Positions 1-8,074 of a DNA stretch of 64,000 bases are shown piece after piece. This stretch comes from Rhodopseudomonas faecalis (GTDB lineage: Bacteria > Pseudomonadota > Alphaproteobacteria > Rhizobiales > Xanthobacteraceae): the NCBI RefSeq assembly GCF_003217325.1, contig NZ_QJTI01000015.1, forward strand, positions 1 to 64,000, read 5' to 3'. Made by a program: the position numbers and the translations under genes. The notes under the pieces are model-generated. The model was given only the letters and a program-made list of their open reading frames with translations, made no database searches and was not told where the DNA came from. Numbering within the stretch: position 1 is the first letter of the stretch; every line of letters starts with the position of its first letter.

Positions 1-195
1 ATCACCGCTCTGCAGATAGCGGTTGTAGTACTTCCGGAAGGTTTGCGAGCACGTGCCGTGATGACGGTAAAAGTCGCCCACTCGACGGAATTGGGGCGAG
101 CGACCTTCCTTCACCGCCTCGTACTCGGCGATCAGAAAACGCCACTTCTGGATGTAATTCCGTTCGATCGTCCGATCAAAGCTGTTGTCACGCAT
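1..195 (-). CDS. transposase-like helix-turn-helix protein, 5' part only (cut by window edge)
   Basis: An open frame runs leftwards from ATG (193-195) through the window edge, giving 65 residues without a stop. A GGAGG ribosome-binding site sits 7-8 bases upstream of the ATG, which supports a real start. The fragment is rich in basic and aromatic residues (RNYIQKWRFLIAEYE, then DFYRHHGTCSQTFRKYYNRY). The second part reads like a helix-turn-helix that would select DNA. It resembles the N-terminal part of IS-encoded transposases or orfA-type proteins as I remember them, but the family cannot be fixed from 65 residues. No terminal inverted repeat can be seen because the element would extend out of the window. 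Alternative: a stand-alone DNA-binding protein. Confidence 0.6.
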   Translation of the reverse strand, partial: MRDNSFDRTIERNYIQKWRFLIAEYEAVKEGRSPQFRRVGDFYRHHGTCSQTFRKYYNRYLQSGD

Positions 196-246
196 CGAAG
201 CCTCCCTGAAGGGCGGATTCGATCACCGAATTGTTGAACATGCACA

Positions 247-332
247 ATTGCGAGCCGAAGGCGAAGCAATCCAGAAGCCACGCGGTTCGAAGCTGGATTG
301 CTTCGTCGCTTCGCTCCTCGCAATGCGAAGCT
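247..332. repeat. palindromic intergenic repeat, copy 1 (GAAGCAATCCAG type)
   Basis: Arms CGAAGCAATCCAG (262-274) and CTGGATTGCTTCG (293-305) are perfect inverted repeats of 13 bases. Outer ATTGCGAG / CTCCTCGCAAT segments extend the palindrome. A second copy with the same core lies at 54341-54385. It fills the gap between the transposase-like gene and the lactate dehydrogenase-like gene. It looks like a REP/MITE-type family. Confidence 0.8.
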
Positions 333-385
333 TGTCGTCACCGATCGATTAAGAGCACCAGGTGCTCTCCATACGTGCCATTACT

Positions 386-1525
386 TTACTTCGCCAAGAC
401 GTGGTGATCGATCTCGGCGATCGAATTGACGCCGCACAGCGCCATGGTGGTCGACAGCTCGTTTTTGATGATGTCGATCGCCTTGGCGACGCCGGGGCCG
501 CCAAAGGCGCCGAGGCCGTAGATGTAAGCGCGGCCGATCATGCACGACTTGGCGCCGAGCGCGAGCGCCCGCATCACGTCTTGTCCCGAGCGGATGCCGC
601 CGTCGAACATCACTTCAATGCGGTGGCCGAACTGATCGACGATCTGCGGCAGCACCTCGATCGATGACGGCGCGCCGTCGAGCTGACGGCCGCCATGGTT
701 CGACACCACCAGCGCCTCGGCGCCGGCCTTCACTGCCAGCGCGGCGTCTTCGACGTCGAGAATGCCCTTGATGATCAGCTTGCCGGGCCAGATCGACCGA
801 ATCCAGTCGATGTCCTTCCAGTTCAAGGACGGATCGAATTGCGACGCCACCCAGGCCGACACCGAGCCGAGATCTTTCGAGCCGGGCAGGTGGCCAGCGA
901 TGTTGCCGAAGTTGCGGCTCTTGGCGCCAAGGATGCCTTTCACCCAGCCGGGTTTGCTGGCGATGTCGATGATGTTCTTTAGCCGGAAGATTTCCGGCGG
1001 CACCGACATGCCATTCTTGATGTCCTGGTGGCGCTGGCCGATCACCTGCAGATCGACGGTCAGCACCAGCGCGCTGCATTTGGCGGCGATGGCGCGCTCG
1101 ATCAGCGCTTTCACAAAGCCGCGGTCGCGCATCACATAGAGCTGAAACCAGAATGGCTGATCGACATTGGCGGCGACGTCTTCGATCGAGCAGATCGACA
1201 TGGTCGATAGCGTGTAGGGAATGCCGGCGGCGTGCGCAGCGCGGCAGGCGTGAATCTCGCCGTCGCCATGCTGCATGCCGGTGGAGCCGACCGGCGCCAG
1301 AATCAGCGGCAGCGCGGCGCGTTCGCCGATGATGGTGGTGCTGAGATCGCGCTTGGCGATATCGACCAGAATGCGCTGCCGGAATTTGATTTTCTTCAGA
1401 TCGTCGCGATTGGCGCGCAGCGTTTCCTCGGCATAGGAGCCGTGATCGACATAGTCGAAGAACATTTTGGGCACGCGGCGCCGGTGGATGTCGCGCAAAT
1501 CTTCGATGCAGGTAATTTGCTTCAT
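386..1525 (-). CDS. lldD: FMN-dependent alpha-hydroxy-acid oxidising enzyme, probably L-lactate dehydrogenase
   Basis: A 379-residue TIM-barrel flavoprotein of the LldD / glycolate oxidase family, which oxidises L-2-hydroxy acids to 2-oxo acids and passes electrons to quinone at the inner membrane. The catalytic histidine is His277 in VSNHGGRQLD (274-283). Lys253 in the IIKG strand and the GIRSGQDVMRALALGA phosphate-binding region near the C terminus are also present. Length agrees with E. coli LldD (396). The ATG at 1523-1525 was chosen because the family homology begins at MKQITCIEDL; an upstream start would add 12 unlike residues. It is transcribed alone, away from glmM. Substrate is inferred: (S)-mandelate or glycolate-type acids cannot be excluded. 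Confidence 0.85.
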   Translation of the reverse strand: MKQITCIEDLRDIHRRRVPKMFFDYVDHGSYAEETLRANRDDLKKIKFRQRILVDIAKRDLSTTIIGERAALPLILAPVGSTGMQHGDGEIHACRAAHAAGIPYTLSTMSICSIEDVAANVDQPFWFQLYVMRDRGFVKALIERAIAAKCSALVLTVDLQVIGQRHQDIKNGMSVPPEIFRLKNIIDIASKPGWVKGILGAKSRNFGNIAGHLPGSKDLGSVSAWVASQFDPSLNWKDIDWIRSIWPGKLIIKGILDVEDAALAVKAGAEALVVSNHGGRQLDGAPSSIEVLPQIVDQFGHRIEVMFDGGIRSGQDVMRALALGAKSCMIGRAYIYGLGAFGGPGVAKAIDIIKNELSTTMALCGVNSIAEIDHHVLAK

Positions 1526-1679
1526 GAACGTTCCCAACCTTAGTTCCAACCGATGGCGCACCAGCGCAGCGGCCGAGTGCTAAAGCAATTCGCTGGCAAC
1601 GGAAATCGGATCGCCGCCGGACTGGAACCCCGCCGTGCGCTTCGCGTTGCCGGCAAGGAGACCAGAATGGAGGCGTAGT

Positions 1680-1853
1680 ATGGCGGACCACGCCGCAGAT
1701 GACGACAAGAAGGCGAAGGACAAACTGGCCGAAGAGAAGCAGGCCAAGGATCGGGAACTCGACCAGGCGCTCAAGGATTCTTTTCCGGGATCCGACCCGG
1801 TAAGCATCACCCAGCCGGCGCCTTCGAAGGACGATGCGTCGTCCTCAGGATGA
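1680..1853 (+). CDS. small highly charged conserved protein (57 aa)
   Basis: A 57-residue protein very rich in Lys, Asp, Glu and Ala in its first half (DDKKAKDKLAEEKQAKDREL), likely one charged helix. It ends with a conserved-looking tail LKDSFPGSDPVSITQPAPSKDD. A perfect GGAGG (1669-1673) lies 6 bases before ATG 1680, so this start is preferred over an in-frame ATG at 1635. There is no signal peptide or membrane segment. Similar short proteins with the SFPGSDP motif occur in alphaproteobacteria as far as I recall, with no known function. The charged composition recalls stress or desiccation proteins, but that is only an impression. Confidence 0.75.
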   Translation: MADHAADDDKKAKDKLAEEKQAKDRELDQALKDSFPGSDPVSITQPAPSKDDASSSG

Positions 1854-2055
1854 ACCTGGGGACGGAAGCGGTGCGCCGTCGCTGCGCATCTCCGCCATAA
1901 TTGGCGCTTTTTTCAACAACTTAGGGCGCTCCCGAGGTCCCCGGTCGTAACAATTCATCATATTTCTTGAGGTCATCTCAATCAGAAACGCCCTATAAGC
2001 CGGAACAGCCGGTGGGCGGTGGCGGCGTTTCTAATTCAGTGACCTTGGGGGATCG

Positions 2056-3405
2056 ATGAGTCGCAAATATTTTGGGACCGACGGAATTCGTGGCCGTGCC
2101 AATGGCCTGATTACGCCGGAACTCGCGATGAAAGTCGGCCAAGCCGCCGGTCTGGTGTTCCAGCGCGGCGAGTACCGCCATCGCGTGGTGATCGGCAAAG
2201 ATACAAGGCTGTCGGGCTACATGATCGAAACCGCGCTGGTTGCCGGTTTCACCTCGGTCGGCATGGATGTGCTGCTACTCGGCCCGATGCCGACGCCAGC
2301 GGTGGCGATGCTGACCAAATCGATGCGCGCCGATCTCGGCGTGATGATTTCGGCGTCGCATAATCTGTTCGAGGACAACGGCATCAAGCTGTTCGGCCCG
2401 CATGGCTTCAAGCTGTCGGACGATGTCGAACGCCAGATCGAGCAATTGCTCGACGAATGCCTGGATAAGCGCCTGGCGCCCAGCACCAGCCTCGGCCGCG
2501 CCCGCCGTATCGACGGCGTGCACGATCGCTACATTGAATTTGCCAAGCGGACCTTGCCGCGCGACATCAGCCTGGAAGGGCTGCGCGTCGTGGTCGATTG
2601 CGCCAATGGCGCGGCCTACAAGGTGGTGCCGGAAGCGCTGTGGGAACTGGGCGCCGACGTGGTCTCGATCGGCGTCGATCCGGATGGTTTTAACATCAAC
2701 AAGGAATGCGGCTCGACCGCGCCGGAAGCGCTGAGCCGCAAGGTGCGCGAGATGCGCGGCGATATCGGCATCGCGCTCGATGGCGACGCCGATCGCGTGA
2801 TCCTGACCGATGAGCGCGGTCATGTCATCGACGGCGACCAGCTTTTGGCGGTGATCGCGCAGAGCTGGCAGGAAGACGGCCGGCTCGCCAAGCCGGGCAT
2901 CGTCGCCACCGTAATGTCCAATCTCGGGCTGGAACGGTTCCTCGGCGAGCAGGGCATCGAGATGATGCGCACGCCGGTCGGCGACCGCTACGTGCTCGAG
3001 CAGATGATGAAGGGCGGCTACAATCTCGGCGGCGAGCCGTCCGGCCACATCATCCTCTCCGACTACGCCACCACGGGCGACGGCTTCGTCGCGGCGCTGC
3101 AGGTGCTGGCGGTGGTGCAGAAGCTGGGCCGGCCGGTTTCCGAGGTCTGCCACCGCTTCGATCCGCTGCCGCAGATCCTGAAGAATGTGCGCTATCGCAA
3201 CGGCAAGCCGCTCGACAATGCCGGCGTGAAGTCGGCGATCCGCGACGGCGAACAGCGCCTGAACGGCCACGGCCGGCTGCTGATCCGGCCGTCCGGCACC
3301 GAGCCGGTGATCCGGGTGATGGGCGAGGGCGACGATCGCGAGATCGTGGAAGAAGTGGTCGACACCATCTGCAGTGCGCTTGGCGACGCCGCCGCTGCCG
3401 CGTAG
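2056..3405 (+). CDS. glmM: phosphoglucosamine mutase
   Basis: Interconverts glucosamine-6-phosphate and glucosamine-1-phosphate on the way to UDP-GlcNAc for peptidoglycan and LPS; cytoplasmic. 449 residues, full length for the family. All family motifs are visible: FGTDGIRG at 6-13, the phosphoserine loop ISASHN (98-103, Ser101 accepts phosphate), the Mg-binding DGDADR (242-247), the sugar loop GEPSGH (326-331), and the C-terminal phosphate loop RPSGTEP (411-417). A purine-rich GGGGGA lies just before the ATG. It is single on its strand and closed by a hairpin terminator at 3493-3529. Confidence 0.97.
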   Translation: MSRKYFGTDGIRGRANGLITPELAMKVGQAAGLVFQRGEYRHRVVIGKDTRLSGYMIETALVAGFTSVGMDVLLLGPMPTPAVAMLTKSMRADLGVMISASHNLFEDNGIKLFGPHGFKLSDDVERQIEQLLDECLDKRLAPSTSLGRARRIDGVHDRYIEFAKRTLPRDISLEGLRVVVDCANGAAYKVVPEALWELGADVVSIGVDPDGFNINKECGSTAPEALSRKVREMRGDIGIALDGDADRVILTDERGHVIDGDQLLAVIAQSWQEDGRLAKPGIVATVMSNLGLERFLGEQGIEMMRTPVGDRYVLEQMMKGGYNLGGEPSGHIILSDYATTGDGFVAALQVLAVVQKLGRPVSEVCHRFDPLPQILKNVRYRNGKPLDNAGVKSAIRDGEQRLNGHGRLLIRPSGTEPVIRVMGEGDDREIVEEVVDTICSALGDAAAAA

Positions 3406-3492
3406 CGGAAGCCGGCGCCGCGGCTGCAACCCAGCCATGGTTAACTGAGCGCTAGCGCGTGTCGTTCGCGCCCTTTAATGATTTCAGTTCGA

Positions 3493-3529
3493 CGCCGGTC
3501 GCTTCGGTGCGGCCGGCGCTTGCTTTTTT
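3493..3529 (+). terminator. Rho-independent terminator after glmM
   Basis: CGCCGGTCGC (3493-3502) pairs with GCGGCCGGCG (3509-3518) through one G-U wobble and a 6-base loop. A run of six T follows at 3524-3529 after a 5-base spacer. Confidence 0.75.
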
Positions 3530-3553
3530 CATTCAAGATGTGTCGGAACCGCC

Positions 3554-4804
3554 GTGAACAAGCCTGTCGTCGTCGCCCCTGAGGATCAGTCCACGCCGGT
3601 TGCGGCGCCGAACGCTGCAACCACGACAGTGGCCGCGGCCGGGCCGGCCTATCTGGTGCTGGGCGGCATCAGCGTCTCGCATTTCCTCAACGACACCATG
3701 CAGTCGCTGATTCAATCGGTGTATCCGATCCTGAAGGCCAACTACGCGCTCGACTTCGCCCAGATCGGCCTGATCACGCTGGCGTTCCAGTTCACGGCGT
3801 CGCTGCTGCAGCCGGTGGTCGGTCATCTCACCGATCGCAAGCCGCAGCCTTATTCGCTGTCGGTCGGCATGGGTTTTACGCTGTGCGGCCTGCTGCTGCT
3901 GTCGGTGGCGCATCATTATCTGATCATTCTGGTGGCCGCCTCGATGATCGGGCTTGGCTCGGCGGTGTTCCATCCGGAATCGGCGCGCATCGCGCGGCTG
4001 GCGTCCGGCGGCCGCTATGGCATGGCGCAATCGGTGTTTCAGGTCGGCGGCAATTTCGGCACCGCAATGGGGCCGGTGCTGGCGGCGCTGATCGTGGTGC
4101 CGTTCGGGCAGCCGAGCATCGCTTGGTTCGCGTCGATCGCCTTTGTCGCGATCCTGATCCTGTGGCGGATCGGGCGTTGGTATCAGCCGCAGATCGCCAA
4201 GAAGAAGGCGATGGCTGCCGCGCGGCATCCGGACGGACCCAGCTCGCGCCGGGTGATGGTGGCGCTGGTGGTGCTGGTGGTGCTGCTGTTCTCCAAGCAG
4301 GTCTATATGTCCAGCCTGTCGAGCTACTACACCTTCTATCTGATCGGGAAGTTTGGGGTCTCGACCCAGACCGCGCAAATCTATCTGTTCATGTTCCTGG
4401 CGGCGACCGCGGCCGGCGTGTTCTTTGGCGGGCCGCTCGGCGATCGTTTTGGCCGCCGCTATGTGATCTGGTTCTCGATCCTTGGCGCGCTGCCGTTCAC
4501 GCTGGCGCTGCCCTATGTCGGGCTCTATGGCAGCGCGGTGCTCAGCGTGTTCATCGGCTTCATCCTGGCGTCGGCAACCCCGGCGATCATCGTGTTCGCC
4601 CAAGAACTGATGCCGCATCGCTTTGGCATGATCTCCGGCCTGTTCTTCGGCTTCACCTTCGGGATCGGCGGCCTCGGCGCTGCTGCGCTTGGCCAGCTCG
4701 CCGACCGCACCGGCATCGAGTTCGTCTATCAGCTGTGCGCATTCCTGCCGGCGATCGGACTGCTCGCGATATTCCTGCCGCGCATGCCAAAGCACGCGCG
4801 CTAA
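3554..4804 (+). CDS. MFS exporter of the fosmidomycin-resistance (Fsr) family
   Basis: 416-residue major facilitator with about 12 hydrophobic segments, after a soluble Pro/Ala-rich N-terminal stretch of about 30 residues. The first helix region (SVSHFLNDTMQSLIQSVYPIL) and the HPESARIARLA segment after helix 4 are typical of Fsr-like exporters. A second-half GPLGDRFGRRYVIW motif is the MFS loop signature. Family members export fosmidomycin or other small molecules by proton antiport; the natural substrate here is unknown. The start is GTG 3554. The gene follows glmM on the same strand but beyond its terminator, so it probably has its own promoter. Confidence 0.85.
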   Translation: MNKPVVVAPEDQSTPVAAPNAATTTVAAAGPAYLVLGGISVSHFLNDTMQSLIQSVYPILKANYALDFAQIGLITLAFQFTASLLQPVVGHLTDRKPQPYSLSVGMGFTLCGLLLLSVAHHYLIILVAASMIGLGSAVFHPESARIARLASGGRYGMAQSVFQVGGNFGTAMGPVLAALIVVPFGQPSIAWFASIAFVAILILWRIGRWYQPQIAKKKAMAAARHPDGPSSRRVMVALVVLVVLLFSKQVYMSSLSSYYTFYLIGKFGVSTQTAQIYLFMFLAATAAGVFFGGPLGDRFGRRYVIWFSILGALPFTLALPYVGLYGSAVLSVFIGFILASATPAIIVFAQELMPHRFGMISGLFFGFTFGIGGLGAAALGQLADRTGIEFVYQLCAFLPAIGLLAIFLPRMPKHAR

Positions 4805-4942
4805 GCGCTGTGCGGCCGTCGCAAGGCGGCCGCGCCGGGCTCCAATATTCGTGAACGAAGTGTTACCGAATCGCGCGCCGCGGAACATGCGCGGCAGCGC
4901 ACGAGCATCGGAGACACAAAAAATCAACCTTAAAAATTAGGG

Positions 4943-4957
4943 TTAAGTCACGCTTAA
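4943..4957. promoter_or_regulatory. candidate CtrA box upstream of an outer-membrane protein gene
   Basis: TTAA-GTCACGC-TTAA matches the TTAA-N7-TTAA core recognised by the alphaproteobacterial cell-cycle regulator CtrA (established consensus). It sits 80 bases before the ATG of the beta-barrel gene at 5037, in an AT-rich promoter-like stretch. Direct control is inferred. Confidence 0.45.
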
Positions 4958-5036
4958 GGAATAGCTGGCATCGTCTGTCCATCAGTACCCCGGCGTGAGC
5001 TCTCACGGCCGTCTCGATTGCTAAAGGACGACGCCA

Positions 5037-5861
5037 ATGCGTAGCGTGAAATTTCTACTGGCCGCCGGAGCGGCTTCATTGCTGAGTTCGACTGCTGCCT
5101 TCGCCGCCGACATGCCGATCGCGCCACCGCCGGCTTACGCGCCGCCTCCGATCGAGGATTTTGGCGGCTGGTATCTGCGCGGCGATATCGGCATGACCAA
5201 TCAGCGCTATAGCGATTTGAACGATGCCTTTCTGGCCAGCGTCGCCGGTCGGCAGTGGCTCGACAAGGGCGGCTTTGACAGCGGCATGCTGTATGGCTTT
5301 GGTGTCGGCTATCAGTTCAATAGCTGGTTCCGCGCCGATCTCACGGGACAATACCGCGGCCGGACCAAGTACACCGCGCTCGATTCGTTTATGAATGGCG
5401 CTGCTGTTAACACGAACCACCTCGAAGCGACCAAGTCCGAGTGGCTGTTGATGGCCAATGGCTATGTCGACCTCGGAACCTGGTGGTGCGTGACCCCGTT
5501 CGTCGGCGCCGGCATCGGTGCGGCCCGTGTTACGCTCGACAATTGGCGCGATACCAATGTCATTGCCGGTGGCGGTGCTTGGGCTCCGGGGGCTTCGACC
5601 TGGAATTTTGCCTGGGCGGCTCATGCCGGTCTCGCTTACCGGGTCAGCCCGAGCTTCACGGTTGAACTGGCCTATAGCTATGTCAGCCTCGGCTCTGGCC
5701 GGACCGGCGACCCGCGCGAGCTGAATGGTAATAACCCGTTGGTCGGCAACTATGTCGAGCTCAAGGATATCACCTCGCACGACATCAAGTTCGGCGTGCG
5801 CTGGAATCTCGATGCGCCGCCGGTCTATGTGCCGCCGCCGCCCTTGATCCGCAAAGGCTGA
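5037..5861 (+). CDS. outer-membrane beta-barrel protein (Omp25/opacity-like)
   Basis: 274 residues with a classic Sec signal peptide (MRSVKFLLAAGAASLLSSTAAFA, cleavage before ADMP). A short Pro-rich linker (PPPAYAPPPIEDF) follows, and then alternating aromatic/polar beta-strands beginning WYLRGDIGMTNQ. The family (alphaproteobacterial Omp25/Omp31, OmpA-like 8-strand barrels) forms small outer-membrane barrels, often abundant surface antigens. The C terminus is Pro-rich (PPVYVPPPPLIRKG) rather than ending in Phe, which is common in this family. AAAGGACG precedes the ATG by about 8 bases. A CtrA-like box lies 80 bases upstream, and a strong terminator follows at 5891. Confidence 0.85.
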   Translation: MRSVKFLLAAGAASLLSSTAAFAADMPIAPPPAYAPPPIEDFGGWYLRGDIGMTNQRYSDLNDAFLASVAGRQWLDKGGFDSGMLYGFGVGYQFNSWFRADLTGQYRGRTKYTALDSFMNGAAVNTNHLEATKSEWLLMANGYVDLGTWWCVTPFVGAGIGAARVTLDNWRDTNVIAGGGAWAPGASTWNFAWAAHAGLAYRVSPSFTVELAYSYVSLGSGRTGDPRELNGNNPLVGNYVELKDITSHDIKFGVRWNLDAPPVYVPPPPLIRKG

Positions 5862-5890
5862 TCGCAGCCTCGATTGTGTTAGTGATTGTT

Positions 5891-5923
5891 AACGGCGCGG
5901 GCTCCTCCCGCGCCGTTTTCTTT
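5891..5923 (+). terminator. Rho-independent terminator between the two outer-membrane protein genes
   Basis: Perfect 11-bp stem AACGGCGCGGG (5891-5901) / CCCGCGCCGTT (5907-5917) with loop CTCCT, running into TTTTCTTT. Confidence 0.9.
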
Positions 5924-6003
5924 GGTGCGATCTGAGATTTCGCAACGATTGATTAAGGTTAACCGGTGATGATCGCAGCGCATAAGTGTCGAGGAGCGTT
6001 GCG

Positions 6004-6816
6004 ATGCGTGGGCTGGTGGTAGCGGTCGCTTTCGGGGTGATAGCGCAGAGTGCGGCGGCTGCAGATATGCCGCTGTTGCGTGGCTCGCTGCTCGACAGCC
6101 CGCGACGTTACGTCAATTGGGAAGGGTTCTATGTCGGTGGTCAGGCCAGTTACGGCACCACCGACTCGAATTTCGTCAATTCGACCAAGGGTGTCGTCGA
6201 TCAACTGTTGGCCGTCACCGTCCTCAACGCCGAGATGAACGTCTCTAGTTGGCCCGTGCTTGGCAAGCAATCAAGTCATGGCCAGGGCTATGGCGGCTTT
6301 GTTGGTTACAACTGGCAGTGGACTGACGTCGTTCTCGGCCTGGAAGCGAACTACATTCACGGCAAATTCGATAACTCCGACAGCAATGCGAGCAATCCCA
6401 TGGCGCGCTGCATGACGCTTTCGGATGGACGAGATCACTGTCCGGCCTATGCAGCCGATGGATCCATCTCGATCAAGGATCTGGGTTCGGTGCGGGCGCG
6501 GGCGGGCTGGATGATCGGCGGATTTCTGCCATACATGTTCGGTGCCGTTTCGCTGGGGCAGGCTGATATCGTCCGCTCGGCTACGATCGCGGATCGGCTG
6601 TATGACGCACAGGGCGGTTATCTAGGTACCAATTTTTTCGCTAAAACCGATGTGCTGCGCGGCCACTTCATCTACGGCTATGGCGGCGGGCTTGGCATCG
6701 ACATGATGCTCTATGAAGGCCTGTTTTTGCGCGCTGAGTGGGAATATCTGAAATTCGCGGCGCCGATCGACACCAGCGTTTCGACCGTTCGTGGCGGCGT
6801 CGGTTACAAGTTCTGA
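6004..6816 (+). CDS. outer-membrane beta-barrel protein (Omp31/porin-like)
   Basis: 270 residues. Signal peptide MRGLVVAVAFGVIAQSAAA, cleaved before ADMP, then NWEGFYVGGQASYG, the first strand typical of Omp31-type barrels. Aromatic-rich amphipathic strands follow (GFVGYNWQW, LGLEANYIHGKF, GSVRARAGWMIG). The protein ends RGGVGYKF with the terminal Phe that the BAM complex recognises. GAGGAG at 5991-5996 lies 7 bases before ATG 6004, so this start is preferred over GTG 5986. It is probably a paralogue of the preceding gene's family but is only distantly similar. It has its own promoter, since a terminator separates them. Confidence 0.85.
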   Translation: MRGLVVAVAFGVIAQSAAAADMPLLRGSLLDSPRRYVNWEGFYVGGQASYGTTDSNFVNSTKGVVDQLLAVTVLNAEMNVSSWPVLGKQSSHGQGYGGFVGYNWQWTDVVLGLEANYIHGKFDNSDSNASNPMARCMTLSDGRDHCPAYAADGSISIKDLGSVRARAGWMIGGFLPYMFGAVSLGQADIVRSATIADRLYDAQGGYLGTNFFAKTDVLRGHFIYGYGGGLGIDMMLYEGLFLRAEWEYLKFAAPIDTSVSTVRGGVGYKF

Positions 6817-6917
6817 TAGCGGTCGCCGTGGTCGGGCTGATCTGCCGGACCGTGCGGCCGTGTTTTGGATGTGCTATTTGTCCGCAGGATCATTGCAGCA
6901 ATAGGCAAGGGTAGGGC

Positions 6918-7385
6918 ATGACCGGAGAAGCCATCACCATCCGGCCAGCGAAGCGCGCTGATGTGGTCGCGATCGTGAAGTTGCTCGCTGATGATCCGCT
7001 CGGTCAAAACCGCGAGCTGGTGGTGGAGCCTCTGCCGGCGAGCTACTACAAAGCTTTTGATGCGATGCACCGTGCCCATCACATTCAGATGATGGTGGCG
7101 GAGGATGCCGACGGACAGGTGGTTGGTTGCCTGCAACTGGCGATTCTGCCGGGGCTGAGTTCGCAGGGCGCCTCGCGCGGCATCATCGAGGATGTCCGTG
7201 TGGTCAGCGATCGTCGCAGCCAGGGCGTCGGTGAGCGGCTGGTGCGCTGGGCCATTGGCGAAGCGCTCGCCAACGGCTGCAAACTGCTGGAATTGTTCAC
7301 CCACGAAAGCCGGGTCGATGCCCAGCGGTTCTACAAGCGCCTCGGGTTCCAGCCGAGCCATGTCGGCATGACCATGCGGTTTTGA
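6918..7385 (+). CDS. GNAT family N-acetyltransferase
   Basis: 155 residues. The acetyl-CoA-binding motif A is visible as VSDRRSQGVGERLVRWAIGEA (R-x-x-G-x-G-type pyrophosphate loop). It is preceded by the IIEDVRV strand and followed by the ESRVDAQRFYKRLGFQ segment characteristic of GNAT motif B. Enzymes of this type transfer acetyl groups from acetyl-CoA to amines; the substrate cannot be read from sequence. Single gene between the outer-membrane protein and the PAS/chemoreceptor pair. Confidence 0.85.
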   Translation: MTGEAITIRPAKRADVVAIVKLLADDPLGQNRELVVEPLPASYYKAFDAMHRAHHIQMMVAEDADGQVVGCLQLAILPGLSSQGASRGIIEDVRVVSDRRSQGVGERLVRWAIGEALANGCKLLELFTHESRVDAQRFYKRLGFQPSHVGMTMRF

Positions 7386-7549
7386 TTGCACCCGGTGCAG
7401 CTCCTTTAACCTAGGGTTGTTACGGGGCTGCAGCTTAATGCTCGAGTAAGTAGTGTTTCGCAGTTTAGCAATCGATCTCACCGCGCGATAACCGGCCTTC
7501 GCGAGTGATCGCGTGTGCTGTTCGACTGCTGGATGCGAAAGTGACTGAC

Positions 7550-8074
7550 ATGGCCCGTGCAATCGCCAAGCCGACAGGCGTTGAATGCCGATTCGATGAT
7601 CACGAATTGATTGTTACCAAGACTGACCTCAAAGGCCGGATCACCTACGCCAACGACGTCTTCATACGGCTGTCGAAGTTCAGCCGACGAGAGGTGATTG
7701 GCGCCCCGCATAATCTGATCCGCCATCCCGATATGCCGCACTGCATCTTCAAACTGCTATGGGACACGATCCAGGCCAAGAAGGAGATCTTCGCCTATGT
7801 CGTCAACATGGCGCGCGACGGCGATCACTATTGGGTGTTCGCGCACGTCACCCCCACCTTTGACAGCCATCGCAATGTGATCGGCTTTCACTCCAATCGC
7901 CGCAAGCCGGACCGTGCTCAGGTGGCGACAATCGAGCGGCTCTACGCGCAGTTGCGCGCAGAGGAGCGGCGGGCCGGCGGCGCCAAAGAAGGCATGAATG
8001 CGGGCAGCGCAATGCTGATGAAAATGCTCTCCCAGCAAGGTGTGGCCTATGACGAATTCATCTTCTCTGTCTAA
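7550..8074 (+). CDS. Aer-like PAS domain protein
   Basis: 174 residues forming essentially one PAS domain (about residues 15-125). [39 protein letters not shown], then [16 protein letters not shown], closely follow the N-terminal PAS of Aer redox/aerotaxis receptors. A charged helix ([20 protein letters not shown]) follows that could dock on a partner. There is no membrane segment and no signalling module. It overlaps the next gene, a methyl-accepting protein lacking a sensor domain, by 26 bases in another frame. The two together resemble an Aer receptor split into two chains. The ATG at 7550 was chosen; GTG 7541 is equally in frame. Cofactor (FAD or haem) is not deducible. Confidence 0.85.
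   Translation: MARAIAKPTGVECRFDDHELIVTKTDLKGRITYANDVFIRLSKFSRREVIGAPHNLIRHPDMPHCIFKLLWDTIQAKKEIFAYVVNMARDGDHYWVFAHVTPTFDSHRNVIGFHSNRRKPDRAQVATIERLYAQLRAEERRAGGAKEGMNAGSAMLMKMLSQQGVAYDEFIFSV

Noticed and set aside
1967-1981. TTGA-N7-TCAA upstream of glmM as a FixK box
   Set aside because: The spacer is seven, not six, bases. It is a perfect TTGAG/CTCAA inverted repeat but does not fit FixK/FNR geometry.
3533-4927. 464-residue leftward open frame opposite the MFS transporter
   Set aside because: Charged low-complexity antisense frame; the rightward frame has 12 hydrophobic helices.
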